DNA of 64,000 bases, taken from contig LS997564.1 of NCBI GenBank assembly GCA_000469685.2, positions 30,839,343 to 30,903,342 on the forward strand, in the 5' to 3' direction. Source of the stretch: Haemonchus contortus. Lineage: Eukaryota; Nematoda; Chromadorea; Rhabditida; Trichostrongylidae. Shown in pieces: positions 13,801 to 24,510 of the stretch (its first letter is position 1; each line of letters opens with the position of its first letter). The position numbers and the translations under genes are program-made. The notes under the pieces are model-generated. The model saw only the letters and a list, made by a program, of their open reading frames with translations. It ran no database searches and had not been told where the DNA came from.

Positions 13801-16800
13801 CCTTGGAAGGGATTTTCGAGCGAGTTCTCAGTTTAGTGCTATTGCGTTGAGCTAACTACGGTGAGCTGCAAATGTTGAAAATTGACTTCCTTCGTCGCAA
13901 TGGGTCCCGACTAGTTGCTTAAATTTCCAACATGTGCGCTCCAATGTGAATGGTGCAACCTCTTCAGGATTTTTGAAACTCGGCCACCTCTGAGGGAGGT
14001 TCACAGCGGATACAATCTTCGAGCTCTCATTGCGCCCTATCTAGTCCGCTTTTCGATCCAACAGTGGTCTACGTGGGGTCCATCCAAAGAAGATACCCCG
14101 GAAACCATGTTAGCTTGAACTGTACCTTTCACCGGTTCCAGACTCGTCTGGAAAAAGAGAGGCACTGACTTCTGAATTGGTTAGCTTCGCAAATCGTTGC
14201 TTAGCCCAAAAACTCGTATAGACCGACAACCCTTTCATATTCAACTAGTCTCTAAGTTGGAGTAAGATGTATGGTCGTACCCCATCCTGCTCATCGAGCT
14301 TAACATTCCTTTCTCACTCACTTTCCTTAGGATTCGATTGAAAGGATGGGAATACAGAATGGAATAATCTGTAGTGTTTAATCTGACTGATGCATGATTC
14401 TGGTGTCGGATGTGGTGTCGGATGCGTGGCGCTATCCCACGTTGGCTTAAACCTAGGACTTCATCTTTTCAGGTCTTTTATAACTTGCACCATCTCTATT
14501 TGGTCCCTCTGCACGTTCCTATCCAGTAACGATGACTTCTAGTGCCATCGGGGCGTCATATGGCAACAACAACCCTCGAATTTTAATACACTACGAGCGT
14601 AGGCATGAAATTAAATTCATGTCCCCCACCCTGTGCCGGTGGCTCCGTTAAATTGATGCGACGGTGGTGGATGTTTTCATGAAGCGTCACGTCTGATGGA
14701 CGTCTCTATTCAAATGTTGCTGATTATGCTTGCTAGGCAGTTGCTGGTAATGAAGCGTATCCAGCAACGGCTGCGATCAGAATCTATCCTTTAGGCGTGG
14801 GATGGGATGATGGATAGCATTGAAAGCGATTGGCCAAAGAGTGATAAAAGGTTCCAAGTCGGTTTTTGGTTCCCAAAGGTCTCATTCATTCCCGATGACA
14901 TGATGTATGATTAGTGGGTTCAGGAGTGCAAACATTGATGTTGATTAATGCTCATTCCCAAAAAAGGAAAACTGAGGAATTCATGATAAATAGCACTTCA
15001 TGTACGAGCCCTTTTTTGGGTTCTGTTTTCATGAAAAGTCCACGATCGGCATGGGTTGGGGAGCGATCTTCATGTGGGGTCGAGATCGAAAAGTAAAGCT
15101 GCTCTTGCGGATGTGTGGGTTGCTATTCCTTAACATTGACGCATTCAGAATAGTCGGCGGAAGCGATCAAGTTCCCTTTCGTTTTTAGGTGGATTGCTCT
15201 TTAGCTGTCTCTGACTTTTGAAGAACTCGGTATGCCATGAAATAGAGTACATCGAAAAAGGACTGCTGGATGAACGTCATGCCTGTTTCTGAAAGCTCTG
15301 AAGAGGCATCTTCCTAAAGTCTCTCCCGCTATCAGTGGGGGTCTTGCTCAATAAGGTCACCTCCTCTTGCCTGAGACTCATTGTAAGCATGTACCCACTT
15401 TAATGGTGATGGCGATGCTCCAGCTCGTGCTTGAAGCTCGTCACTCATACGAGTTCCTTGCACAAGAGTTCGGAGTCCATTGCTTTACTTTTTCGATGCG
15501 TGCACAGCTGAATCCCTTGGAATCTCAGTTCTTCCACGTCCAGGAATGACCGCTCATTCGCTTCCAGTGGCCTTCGTAGTCACAGACCATATGTGGCATT
15601 TGGCCTATATAATGACTTATAGGATCGCCCAGTGAACTAGCGAGCAGTTTCTTTCCTCGTAAAGGAGTAGGTATCATTCTGTTGATCTCCGAACAGGTAG
15701 CTCTTTGGCATCAGTAGCCGTACACTGTGAATGTTGCTTTTGTTTCTTTGGTGAGTGATGACTCTTTTCACTCTGAAGAGTCCCATTTGTTTTCCTTTCG
15801 CACTTTGCTGCTCTTTTTTCTGAGCTCGTCTATTTGCAATTCGTGAAGTAACTGAGATAGAGGCAGTTCATCTTGTTCCTGATTGCTATGTCCTGAAAAG
15901 TCAGTCAAAGTCGAACGCGCAAGAGCAATTGCTAGCGAACTTTTTTCTGTCTGAGAATCTCCTCCTTAGGCCTAGGTTAGTTCGACACAAGTGGCACCTG
16001 TATGTATGGGAAAAGCGGCTATGTTCGAAAGGAGAACACTCGAAATCAATTTTGACGAGAAACTCTAGCGAAATGAAGCTACGTAGGTTGCCTTTTATAT
16101 TTTGAGATTTGAGAACCGAAACAAATACTATTTATTGAAAACCGGTTTACTGCCTTTCAAAAATCTCCACATTAAGATCTATATACTTTTGTATGGGCTC
16201 GAACCAATTTTCGAAGCACTTTTGCCACTCTGACGTAGGTAACTCTAAAACATGGATTCTGAACGCATCAACGGCTTTTTCAGGTGTCGAAAAACGTTGA
16301 CTTCCCATTTTATTTTTTACGTACGGGATGAGAAGAAGTCACCCGGGGGCTACATGGCTTATGACCTGTCAAATCGTTGTTTTGAGTGCTCAAAAAGGGA
16401 GTTCTTTGAGCCGATGTGTGGGAGCTCGCATTGTCGGGGTGAAGAGTGTTCCGTCTGCAGCAATTTTTTTCCCTGATTTTTTGAAAGTCAACTGACAAAC
16501 AAATGGTGGTATACCACTCAGAATTAACTGTTCTGCTTGTCCTAGTGGTACGGTTCCGACATGCCCAGTTTTTCCAAAGAAACAGGAGGTTAATTGCTTG
16601 GAAGTGCTTGGTGCGCGGACGGCTTTTGTTGGATGTGGCTCATCTTGGAATACCCATACGGTCGACTGCTGTTTCCTTTCGGGTCATACGCAGAAATCCA
16701 TGATCCGTCATCTGTTTCGATGCTATAGTTGTCTTTCGAAGCACCGCGATCGTATTTTTTGAGCATTTCTTTCGATCAATCGACACGAGTCCCTTTTCTG

Positions 16801-19411
16801 GAGGATCGACAAATTTTTCAAAAACAATTTTTTTACAGTCAAACGTTCATGCAAAATTGAATATATGCTGGTCCCACTAATGCCTAAGGTTGTCCCAATC
16901 TCACGATAGGCCACATGACGGTCTTGCAATATCAGTTTGTGCACAGTATCAACGGTTTCCGGAACAACAACTGATTTTGGACCACCTCCACGAAATTCTT
17001 CTTCGAGTGAACTACGACCTCGGGTGAACTCACTGTACCATCGATAAACACTGGTCTTGGATGAAGCCTCATCACCAAAAATTGAACTGAGTTCATCCGT
17101 GCATTGTTGTTGAAATAGTCCACGTCGAAAGTTGAGGAAAATAATCGCGCGAAAATGCTCACGGTTCTACCCCATAACCTGGCCTAAACAAAATCTTATA
17201 ACTTAGTGTAAACAAAACAAATCGCGCTCAAATTTCGCAACGTAACCTAAAAATAGTCAAACTTTACGATAGTGGTGTCAGTTGCTAGATTGCTACACTA
17301 GTCTTGCCAAATCTCAAAATATAAAAGGCAACCCTAGTAGAACTGAAAGTGAATGGCTCCTTCGGTCGGTCGAAGTTAACCGACTGCAAACTGTCTGACA
17401 CTGGGCAGAAGCTTTGGTAAGGCGGAACATGATTTGCTGGTTTAATCGCCATTTTGGCAATCGCTTTTAAAGGCACAGTTCACGATAATTTTGGGTAATC
17501 CAGATTATGATGAAAAATGGAAGACAGGGTCGTAAATGTTGCGATGAAGGTGGAGAAACTGCGTGAATTGGTGTTTCCGAAGTGAAAAAAGGCTCCGAAA
17601 AATCGTTAAAAAGGAGGCTGGACGAGAATGAGACCAGAAAAATGAACAAGAGTGGGGCGTCCGGACGAGCTATACAATGTGTCTCACTGCGTAGGTGTGG
17701 GTCCTGGTACGAATAACAGACTATGGTAAGCGAAAATTCATTCACTTATAAGCATAACTAAGCAAAAAACCCTAGTAACAGCAAAAGTAGCTCACCTTTT
17801 TTAGCCTCTAGGAGTAGGAAATTAAATAAGGGGTCGCCGCAGCAAAAACAATAATAGAGGAAAAAAGAATGGGAGAACAACACCGCCTCATCACTCGGCA
17901 ACGAGCTGATTGTGTGTGGGTCCTAGAACGAAGAATCGCAATCTGTATTGTCTCGACACTCGTCTGACGTGATGACATGACATCGATCGAGAGGCGGGAA
18001 AGGCAACGACGTTGAATTATCGTGAACTGTGCCTTTAAATATACAGTCTTGAAAATTGACAGTGCGTGGAAACGGAGCGTCCTTACTGTATATTATGATT
18101 CTGTTCCCTACTTTCTCGTCTCGTTCAGGACCTCTTCCGCAAGAAATCAGTCACTAACAAATTCGATACCAACAAAAGCAAAACGGATATCAAACGTTTC
18201 CTTTATAAAAAGAGGTGGTGTGGCTAGGTAGCGCACTATCAATCACCCAGATCAGGAGTTGAAATCTGGGGTCGATATGCTCATATAGCAGCCAAACCTC
18301 CAATCCGTCCGGGATCGTCTAATTGGTACCAGGCCCGTTCGGGAGGATAATAGCACTGGCTGCATATCGGCTAACCATGTCATTGTATGGGACAAGTACG
18401 CTTTCAATACGCTACTACGATTCTGAATGAGAGTCGAATGCGGGGGTGCATCCCTCAGACGGGATTATCAACGCCCAAAGACTTCCAGACATTATATTAG
18501 ATGTCCAAAAGTTCCGATTTCTTTTATCTTGGACATTTTTCTGATTTGCTCGAATCAGTCTGGGTTGAAGAGTTCCACAAAAATACATTGACATAACTTA
18601 TGTTGATTACTTTGGTTTTTGATCTTATCAACCCGAAAACCGGAGAAGTAATATAAAAAAAATAAAAAAAGGAAAGCACTTGGGGACTGTGGAGTGGCCT
18701 AATCAAAGGCTAAACCTAGCCTACCCAAAAGCAGTTCGTGAGAATCAAAAGTAAATATTTGATGAAAAATACAGTTGTCAAATTTATTGATTTACTATAC
18801 TACAAAGTTAGATGGTGACCAATCTTGAGTGGCTAAATATCTGCAGAACAAGCGAAACGTACTTGTTGTAGAGCACAACGTCGGGTCGCCAGATCCTTTC
18901 GTGTGGGATGTGAATCCTTGTAAGATTACCGTACTTTCGAGGGTCCCACACCAGCTTATAATCGGTCCAGTACTGATGTAACCATGCGTTTGTGGTGAGG
19001 ATTTGATTGCGTTCGTCCTGAATACCAGTTTAAGAGATTAGTATGTTTGCGATTATCCTAAAGCTAGGAGTAGTTCTTTCAGAAATGATAAAACTCAGTT
19101 CAAAAAGTCCAAACCAAATTTACACGGGGACGGCGTTGGCCGATTGATCGATACTCATGATTTACTTTAGTTCCCATTCCCCGCGATCGCCGGGCGAACT
19201 TTGAACGAGGCCAGGATCTCATGTCGCACTTTCCCAGTGATATATGAGATCAAATGTCAACTGGAACATGACTCACTTACCACGTCGATAATCTGCGTAA
19301 GCATGAAGACGAAGGTGACGTTGATGGGGGTATCGTGTTGCAAAGCGGGACGGACGTCCTTTTCGTAACCGGACAACAATTCAGTGTACAGGCGAAGTGT
19401 TTCGTCCGAGG
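7877..19411 (-). CDS. Nicotinic acetylcholine receptor alpha-type subunit (Cys-loop cation channel), 5' exon missing
   Basis: Subunit of a pentameric acetylcholine-gated cation channel in the plasma membrane. Exons (minus): 19281-19411, 18863-19017, 13470-13562, 12226-12344, 12120-12171, 11943-12039, 11353-11446, 11204-11290, 11053-11114, 10869-10994 (or from 10851), 8432-8662, 7877-7975; 447 codons plus stop, all phases consistent. Seen in order: the start of the extracellular domain ([11 protein letters not shown]), loop A region [28 protein letters not shown], a Cys-loop with exactly 13 residues between cysteines ([15 protein letters not shown]), [10 protein letters not shown], the vicinal pair [10 protein letters not shown] that defines alpha subunits, TM1 with the conserved PCVLISG, TM2 beginning GEKVTLG (cation-selective type, Leu at 9'), TM3, a short cytoplasmic loop (exon 8432-8662) and TM4 [14 protein letters not shown]. 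The mature part starts in phase 2, so a signal-peptide exon must lie above 19411; I could not find it. Family (ACR group) is certain; the exact orthologue is not. Confidence 0.95.
8075..8095. repeat. Poly-C tract (21 C)
   Basis: Uninterrupted run of 21 cytosines in the receptor's last intron. Such runs are prone to slippage and sequencing error. Confidence 0.95.
8663..10868 (-). other. nAChR intron (between TM3 exon and cytoplasmic-loop exon)
   Basis: About 2.2 kb intron. It contains one SINE copy (10105-10387). No other recognisable coding sequence was seen; the short frames here do not match any receptor or transposon motif. Confidence 0.7.
10105..10387 (-). repeat. tRNA-derived SINE, near full length
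   Basis: Same family as 4538-4810: tail block, middle block TTTTATCCTCCCAGACGAGT, then GATTCGAACCC (reverse of the B box) and a head ending ACCACCACCG on plus. Sits in the same orientation as the host receptor gene. Confidence 0.8.
11528..11553. repeat. Poly-C tract (26 C)
   Basis: Run of 26 cytosines in the intron between the receptor exons 11353-11446 and 11943-12039. The true length may differ from the assembly. Confidence 0.95.
12345..13469 (-). other. nAChR intron preceding the Cys-loop exon
   Basis: Intron of about 1.1 kb with a short foldback element (13138-13243). A stretch around 12370-12480 looked like a possible exon but fails on phase. The correct upstream exon is 13470-13562, whose last bases join in phase to give IFKSSC. 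Confidence 0.75.
13138..13243. repeat. Short foldback (inverted repeat) element
   Basis: Arms of about 34 bases (13138-13171 and 13210-13243) are reverse complements with a few mismatches; both carry the core GCGGGTTACATC. The loop is about 38 bases. Probably a tiny MITE in a receptor intron. Confidence 0.75.
16086..17333 (-). mobile_element. mariner-like DNA transposon (Tc1/mariner), degenerate
   Basis: About 1.25 kb, the usual size of a mariner. It is bounded by perfect terminal inverted repeats of at least 26 bases, starting GGTTGCCTTTTATATTTTGA on plus at 16086 and mirrored up to 17333, flanked by TA. The inner sequence on minus encodes mariner transposase pieces in broken frames. Hookworm mariners of this kind (the 'bandit' element of Ancylostoma caninum) are known; similarity to that element is my inference. 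Confidence 0.9.
16252..17170 (-). pseudogene. Broken mariner transposase
   Basis: Recognisable pieces on minus: an N-terminal helix-turn-helix region with [17 protein letters not shown] and SVYRWYSEF; a second helix-turn-helix region with [20 protein letters not shown]; and near 16440 the catalytic-domain piece [12 protein letters not shown], which contains the second Asp of the DDD triad. The frame shifts at about 16840 and again further down, and stops interrupt it, including one close to the usual start. It cannot make an active enzyme as written. Confidence 0.85.
17468..18038. mobile_element. MITE family A copy (570 bp)
   Basis: Starts TTTAAAGGCACAGTTCACGA and ends with its mirror image (TCGTGAACTGTGCCTTTAA). 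The interior has no transposase. Three other copies lie at 20444-21152, 42980-43494 and 58825-59266. Confidence 0.85.
18211..18486 (+). repeat. tRNA-derived SINE, degenerate
   Basis: Head begins AGGTGGTGTGGCTAGGTAG with a degraded B box (AGTTGAAATCTGG); the tail reads GGGATTATCAACGCC. Opposite orientation to most copies. Confidence 0.7.
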
Positions 19412-20288
19412 CTGGATTTGAGCAAATGTAAATCGAAAATGATTGAATTGAAAAAATAAATAAATAAATAATCTAATAAAAAATAAAAAAATAAAAAATG
19501 TTTGGTTATAAAATCTGCTGAATATTTTATAATATGTGGTTTTTCTAGAACCAATAAAAGAAGATTGGTTGGTCGTTGGTAAAATCGTAGTTATTGATCG
19601 AAGTGTCGGTCAGGCTCAGCCAATTCCAGTCACTGGTTTTCTTCTTTGGATAAGCTCATACTTTCAAATTTATAGAACGGTTGTGAAATATGCACCAAAA
19701 TATGAAGAATCAGATCCAGGTGGCTGAGCATGACCAGCCGTTTCAATCAATAACTATGGTTTTCATGTGGATACCAGTCTTATGCTCTCTACAAAAAAAA
19801 AAACAGATGAGCACTGCCATAATTAAGGCAGAAACTGCCTCAGAAAAAAGAGCCGGTCGCAGTCGGTCCGGGCTTTGGTTTAGCTTAACATTATCCTCTT
19901 TTTCAGCGGAGATAAGATAGTAGAAGTAGCTCTCCTACCAGAGACTTGCAGCGAGTAGGGATACTCAGGGATATTCAGTTCAAGTGACCCTTAAACCTTT
20001 CCAGGGTATGTAGTTCATTTGGTGCCAGGCTTGGGTGGGAAGGCTAAAGCTCATTTGATTTGAGGTTGACCACTGCAGGTCGCTGTATTAGCCAACACAT
20101 TGCAAGCGGATTTAGTGTGGTAATTGAGCGCATGGCGCATCTTGAAGCAACATTGCTGAAGCCCAGATACGCACTTCACTATCTCGTTTTTTCTTATTTT
20201 CTTCTTACTTGTTTTACGGGCAGAAAAATTGCTTGGAGCCTGAGAGCACCTTGGTAGCTTTTCAGCTATTCGCAGCTGGTACTCTTGG

Positions 20289-20444
20289 CGGGTGGTGTAC
20301 TGGCAAGTAGCGCACTTCGCATACGTAGGGTCACGGGCGGGTTCGAATCCCGGATCAATGTTCGCCCACGCTAGCCAAGCCTTATATCTCTGCGGAGTCT
20401 GTTAGTTGGAACCGAACTCGTTTGGGACGATAAAAGCACTGACT
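20289..20444 (+). repeat. tRNA-derived SINE, 5' half (interrupted)
   Basis: Head with GGTGGTGTACTGGCAAGTAG (A box) and GGTTCGAATCCCGG (B box), then the body up to AAAGCACTGACTT, where a MITE is inserted. Continues at 21153. Confidence 0.85.
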
Positions 20445-21152
20445 TAAAGGCAGTGTTCAGAAAAAAGTTAGGGTACCCTTTTTTGACGGGAATTGATAGG
20501 ACTACTCTAGAATAAAGCGATAACAACGAAACAAGCGCAAAAAACGATGAACAAAAATATTTACAAAGGGTCAAAAAAAGAGCTGGAAAAGGGGGTTGGA
20601 CGTATTTCACATTGAAAAAACGACGGTTAGGGAGTGTTCGCGCGAAAATGCAAGAACGCGTCGCAATGTCGGCAATACAGACAACACATCGAAATTAACG
20701 GAGTTTCTGAAATAAAAAAACATTTGCATGCAATAATCTACACAAAATATGTTAAAATCTTCAATAAACTTACGAGAAAAGTTAAAGAATGATACCGTAA
20801 AAAATTAACAACAAAAAAAAAAAACAAACGATAAGAGAATAATAGAAATAACAACCGAATACTAGCCCCTGTGCGAGGCGGTCGACCAGCTGATCATTCC
20901 TGGCAATTTGCCAACCTGCGTATCGATTTTTCGCCAACTTCGCTCCAATGCGAAAGTGGTGAAGGAAAATTCGAACCCGTAGCCAGCCTAGCGAGGGGCG
21001 GAGGCATCCCGTCCCCCAAAGTTCCTGGCCTTATCGTGCTCTATCCAGCTGTTTTCCGACCTAATTCCTGCACAAATGGTATCAGAGAGGGCTTCGAATT
21101 CAAACCATGTGCAAATCTCCGAAACTATTTTTTCGTGAACACTGCCTTTAAA
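20444..21152. mobile_element. MITE family A copy inserted in a SINE
   Basis: Ends are AAAGGCAGTGTTC on the left and GAACACTGCCTTTAA on the right, a variant of the family A termini. It separates the two halves of one SINE, so it is younger than that SINE copy. Confidence 0.8.
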
Positions 21153-21274
21153 CAACGGCTAGCCACCGCAAGTCTTGTATAGGCCACATACGCATGCAAT
21201 ACGCCCCTACGATTCTATGAAAGACGAATGCGTGGGCACTTCCCTCAGACAGGATTGATTAACGCCTCAAGACT
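21153..21274 (+). repeat. tRNA-derived SINE, 3' half (interrupted)
   Basis: Continues the copy at 20289 with GGCTAGCCACCGCAAGTC, GGCCACATACGCATGCAATA and the tail AGGATTGATTAACGCC. Confidence 0.8.
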
Positions 21275-21576
21275 TTATCCCTTTACACTTGCGGCAAATT
21301 AGGCTCTGTGCGAAAATCAAGTGTAAAGTCGTAGTGAGTTCCCAGTTCCTGTCCCTGAAGTTCCTTGGGCTTGGAGGGTGTTATTGTGGGTTTTTGGCTA
21401 GAAATCCTCGGAGACTCGTTGTCTTTCATTGAGGTCGGCACGTTTAATCGCCTTACATCCATCAAGCGGTTTTGCATCATGATATCGTCTACTTCGCATC
21501 ATTAATCACTGTGTTTTCATACTTCACATCACCTAAATCTTATTATTCAGCAGTAACGGTTCAGTAGCACCACTGA

Positions 21577-21613
21577 GCATTACGCCAGTTCTGAGGGGGA
21601 ACTGGCGTAATGC
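21577..21613. repeat. Perfect 15-bp hairpin
   Basis: Arms GCATTACGCCAGTTC (21577-21591) and its exact reverse complement (21599-21613) with a 7-base loop. Function unknown. Confidence 0.85.
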
Positions 21614-22289
21614 CAAGTGAAGCTGCCACCGGCTAGGATGGTCCTAGAACAAACATCCCGGCTCATATCTGCCCCAAGCTAGCCGGCCATCTATTACGTC
21701 GAAGCTAGCTCGTGAACTGCTTCCAGTGTTGTCTAGAAGGATAAACCATACAACTGTCCACAGCAGGCCTCCACAATTTGTTGGGTAAGCCATGCACGCA
21801 TTCAAACGCCATCACAATTCTTAGCAAAGGTTGAAAGCGTGGGAACATCCCCGAGAGAGATTGGTCGATGCTAAAAACTTTGCACTTCCAGGTTTTATGT
21901 GGGCATTTGTTTTTTCGCCTGCAGTGTGCAACAAAAATGAGAAGTCGTTTGCAGATGGAATACTGAAGTACGGAGGACACTCGTACTTCTAGGAACGTCT
22001 TCTGCACTTTTGAGAACCATGAATTCGGAAATTGTTGAACAAAAGGCCGTGGGTGGTCATTCGCCCGAGAACCCGTTTTCTAAGTACCCAATAACTAGTT
22101 TGTTCTCGTTTGGCCCATCCTTCGAAATTGGTTAATTTATTATAGAAGTCTTGCACAGCAGGGCGAAATCGCTGGCGTGCCTATCCCTTGGTCCCATCAG
22201 TTGTGTCCTGATTTTCCATGCCTTTTTAATGCCTACGAACACACAAACACTAGTTAAAATCGTTGGCAAACAAGGAATGAAACGATTCG

Positions 22290-22500
22290 GTTTTCGGGAT
22301 GCGCTCCACATTCGACTTCCATTCAAAGTCTTGGTAGCGTTTGAATGCACATGTGCCGTATACGTGCTACGATTGGCGGTTACCAGCCGTCGCTATACCA
22401 GCTCTTTTATCCTCCCAGGCGAATATGCGGCCAATACACCTACTGGAAAAGATGGATGGCTTAGTTAGCCCGGCCGCATGTCGATCTTTATTCGCCGAAC
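22290..22500 (-). repeat. Old, degenerate SINE copy
   Basis: Recognised by the blocks GGGATGCGCTCC, TCGACTTCCATTCA and TTTTATCCTCCCAGGCGA in the family order; the head is mostly lost. Confidence 0.55.
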
Positions 22501-24295
22501 CCATTTGTAAATACTCACCAAATGTACGCTTTTATTGAACTTGTTCTCAAAAATTTCGGGTTCCCAATTTTATCGATTCCATTTGATTGCGGTAATGCCA
22601 CAGTATTTCTGGGTCCCAAACCCAAAGCAAGTTTTTCTGAGGTTGTTTACTTAGGAGTTTGGATCAAAAGTTGTAAGCGTTTTCGAGACCCGAGAGTATT
22701 GCGTTGATCAGCTGAGTGGCAGATGTCCGGGAAGAGATGGTGGCTGGCCTCTACTCACATCGACAGTTGATGGGATGACATTCAATAACTTGCCACAAGA
22801 AAAATGCATTTGATTGACATTCCGTTTATGATGGTGGTCCCACAATAATCGCTGATTTTACTTTGAAGAAATTGAACTGAAGTACCCGATTTGATAGGAT
22901 TTTCTGATTTCCGTCATGCACCTGTCCTTTTGCCGGGAACGATGAAAGGATTGGTTCTATACTAAATCAAATGTTTTGGTTTCGACGGTCTTGTCAGTGA
23001 TCGGCACAGTATTCTTCTGGTCCTCATGCATCTAGTAATGAAGTCCATGCAGGGCATGCAAATGCAGGACATCCTGTTAGGTATCCCTTAACTTACTACT
23101 TGTAAGATGGTAAGCACATTCTAGTAGCTAACCGGGAAAAAGTCCTTCTCTCACAGGCTGTCTATAGCGACGTGTGTCTAGATGTTTCCGGGATCTACTA
23201 CGGACCATTTCCCTCCTCCGCAAGTAATACACAACGGTCATCCATAAAATTTCGGAGGACAGGGCTGCAAGTGGGGAAAACAGGGTATATTGAAGGTAGC
23301 CAACCCTGTGGAGTTCCTGCTAGACCTTGCAAGTTCGACTGAGTGATCATCCTCATGCGAGGAACCACCGTTCTGGAAAGGTCAGTACAGCACAACTTTT
23401 GTCTGGTGCGACTTGGCTGCGAAGGGTCTTCTTCACTGTGGTATCGAACGGCGACCTTTTTGTGCTTGCCGCAGGGTGAGGTGGAGGGGGGGGGGCGAGA
23501 CTGGAATTCGCCTACGTCCTTCTATAGAAGAAACATTCCGTTGGTTGAGTGATTGCCGTAGATTTACCTCGGTGTGTCGCTAAGTGAGTCAGAACTTAAA
23601 CAAAAGTTTCGCAAGATTCCAAAACCTGCTCGGTATCATAACTGAAGTTCTGTATCACCCTGATAGGTGTATCCAACCATGCAAAGCTGCTTGAGCTCTG
23701 AGACGTAAAGGAAATTTGTTGTTTTTTGGCAATAAGTGGATGATGGGGTACTATAGACCTTTCTACATGACTTGGGAAGGAATCAAAGCTTATCGACCAA
23801 CAAGAAAGTAGTAGTACGGTCGGATAGAGCAAGGTGGTCGAGCTGTCTAGATTTTTCGCGGTGACCATGGAAGGACCCTTGTTTCTCTCTCCGTTACTAG
23901 ACTGAGGTCCCTTCCCAGGGAGTAGAACCCATTACAATTCTGGGGAGGCGCCCATGAGTAGGTGATTTTACGAGGCGCCGTAGTTTGTCTGTTTGCATCG
24001 TTGTCGCTTGTTGCGTCGATAACGAAGAAATCGAATTACGTGTCGGAACCATCCACCCAAGAAGAAGCCGTGCCGATCAGGAGGAAGAGGTACTTGAGCG
24101 CGAGTAAGGCGGACCAGGAAGTCCAGACGGAGCATCATTACAGATGAACGGGTACGGAGGGGAAAGATCGGCGGATCTGGATTCCGCCAATTTGAGGGAT
24201 GTGCTCGGTTGCTCCGCAATGCCCTTAGTAACTTTATGCAGGAGGTCTTCACCGATTTGCTGAACATAATAATAAAAGGGTAAAGTACAGAGTCC

Positions 24296-24510
24296 TTTGT
24301 CGTCAATCGATTCCTTTCGGGGATGCACTCCCGCATTGGGCTCCCATTCTGACTACAAAAGTATTCTGTGGCCTGCAGTGTCTTCCGGTGGTCAATCGAG
24401 CACAAGTCAGTGCTTAAAACCCTCCCAGCCAAGAAACGGGATCAATTAGTCGCCTTGGAAGGATAGGTGACCTGATTGGCCTGGGTTTGTACAAATTCGG
24501 GACATATCCA
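24296..24510 (-). repeat. Old, degenerate SINE copy
   Basis: Family blocks GGGGATGCACTCCCGCATT, GGGCTCCCATTCTGA and CAGTGCTTAAAACCCTCCCA are in order; the B box is lost. Confidence 0.55.

Larger units (their letters stand above)
13563..18862 (-). other. Large nAChR intron carrying transposons
   Basis: Intron of 5.3 kb. It contains a mariner element (16086-17333), a MITE (17468-18038) and a SINE (18211-18486). The stretch 13563-16085 shows no recognisable gene or repeat of the families listed here. Confidence 0.8.
19412..22250. other. Region upstream of the known receptor exons; repeats only
   Basis: The receptor's missing signal-peptide exon should lie here or beyond. An AT-rich stretch (about 19440-19500), a SINE split by a MITE (20289-21274) and a perfect hairpin (21577-21613) are present. 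No coding exon could be supported. Confidence 0.5.
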
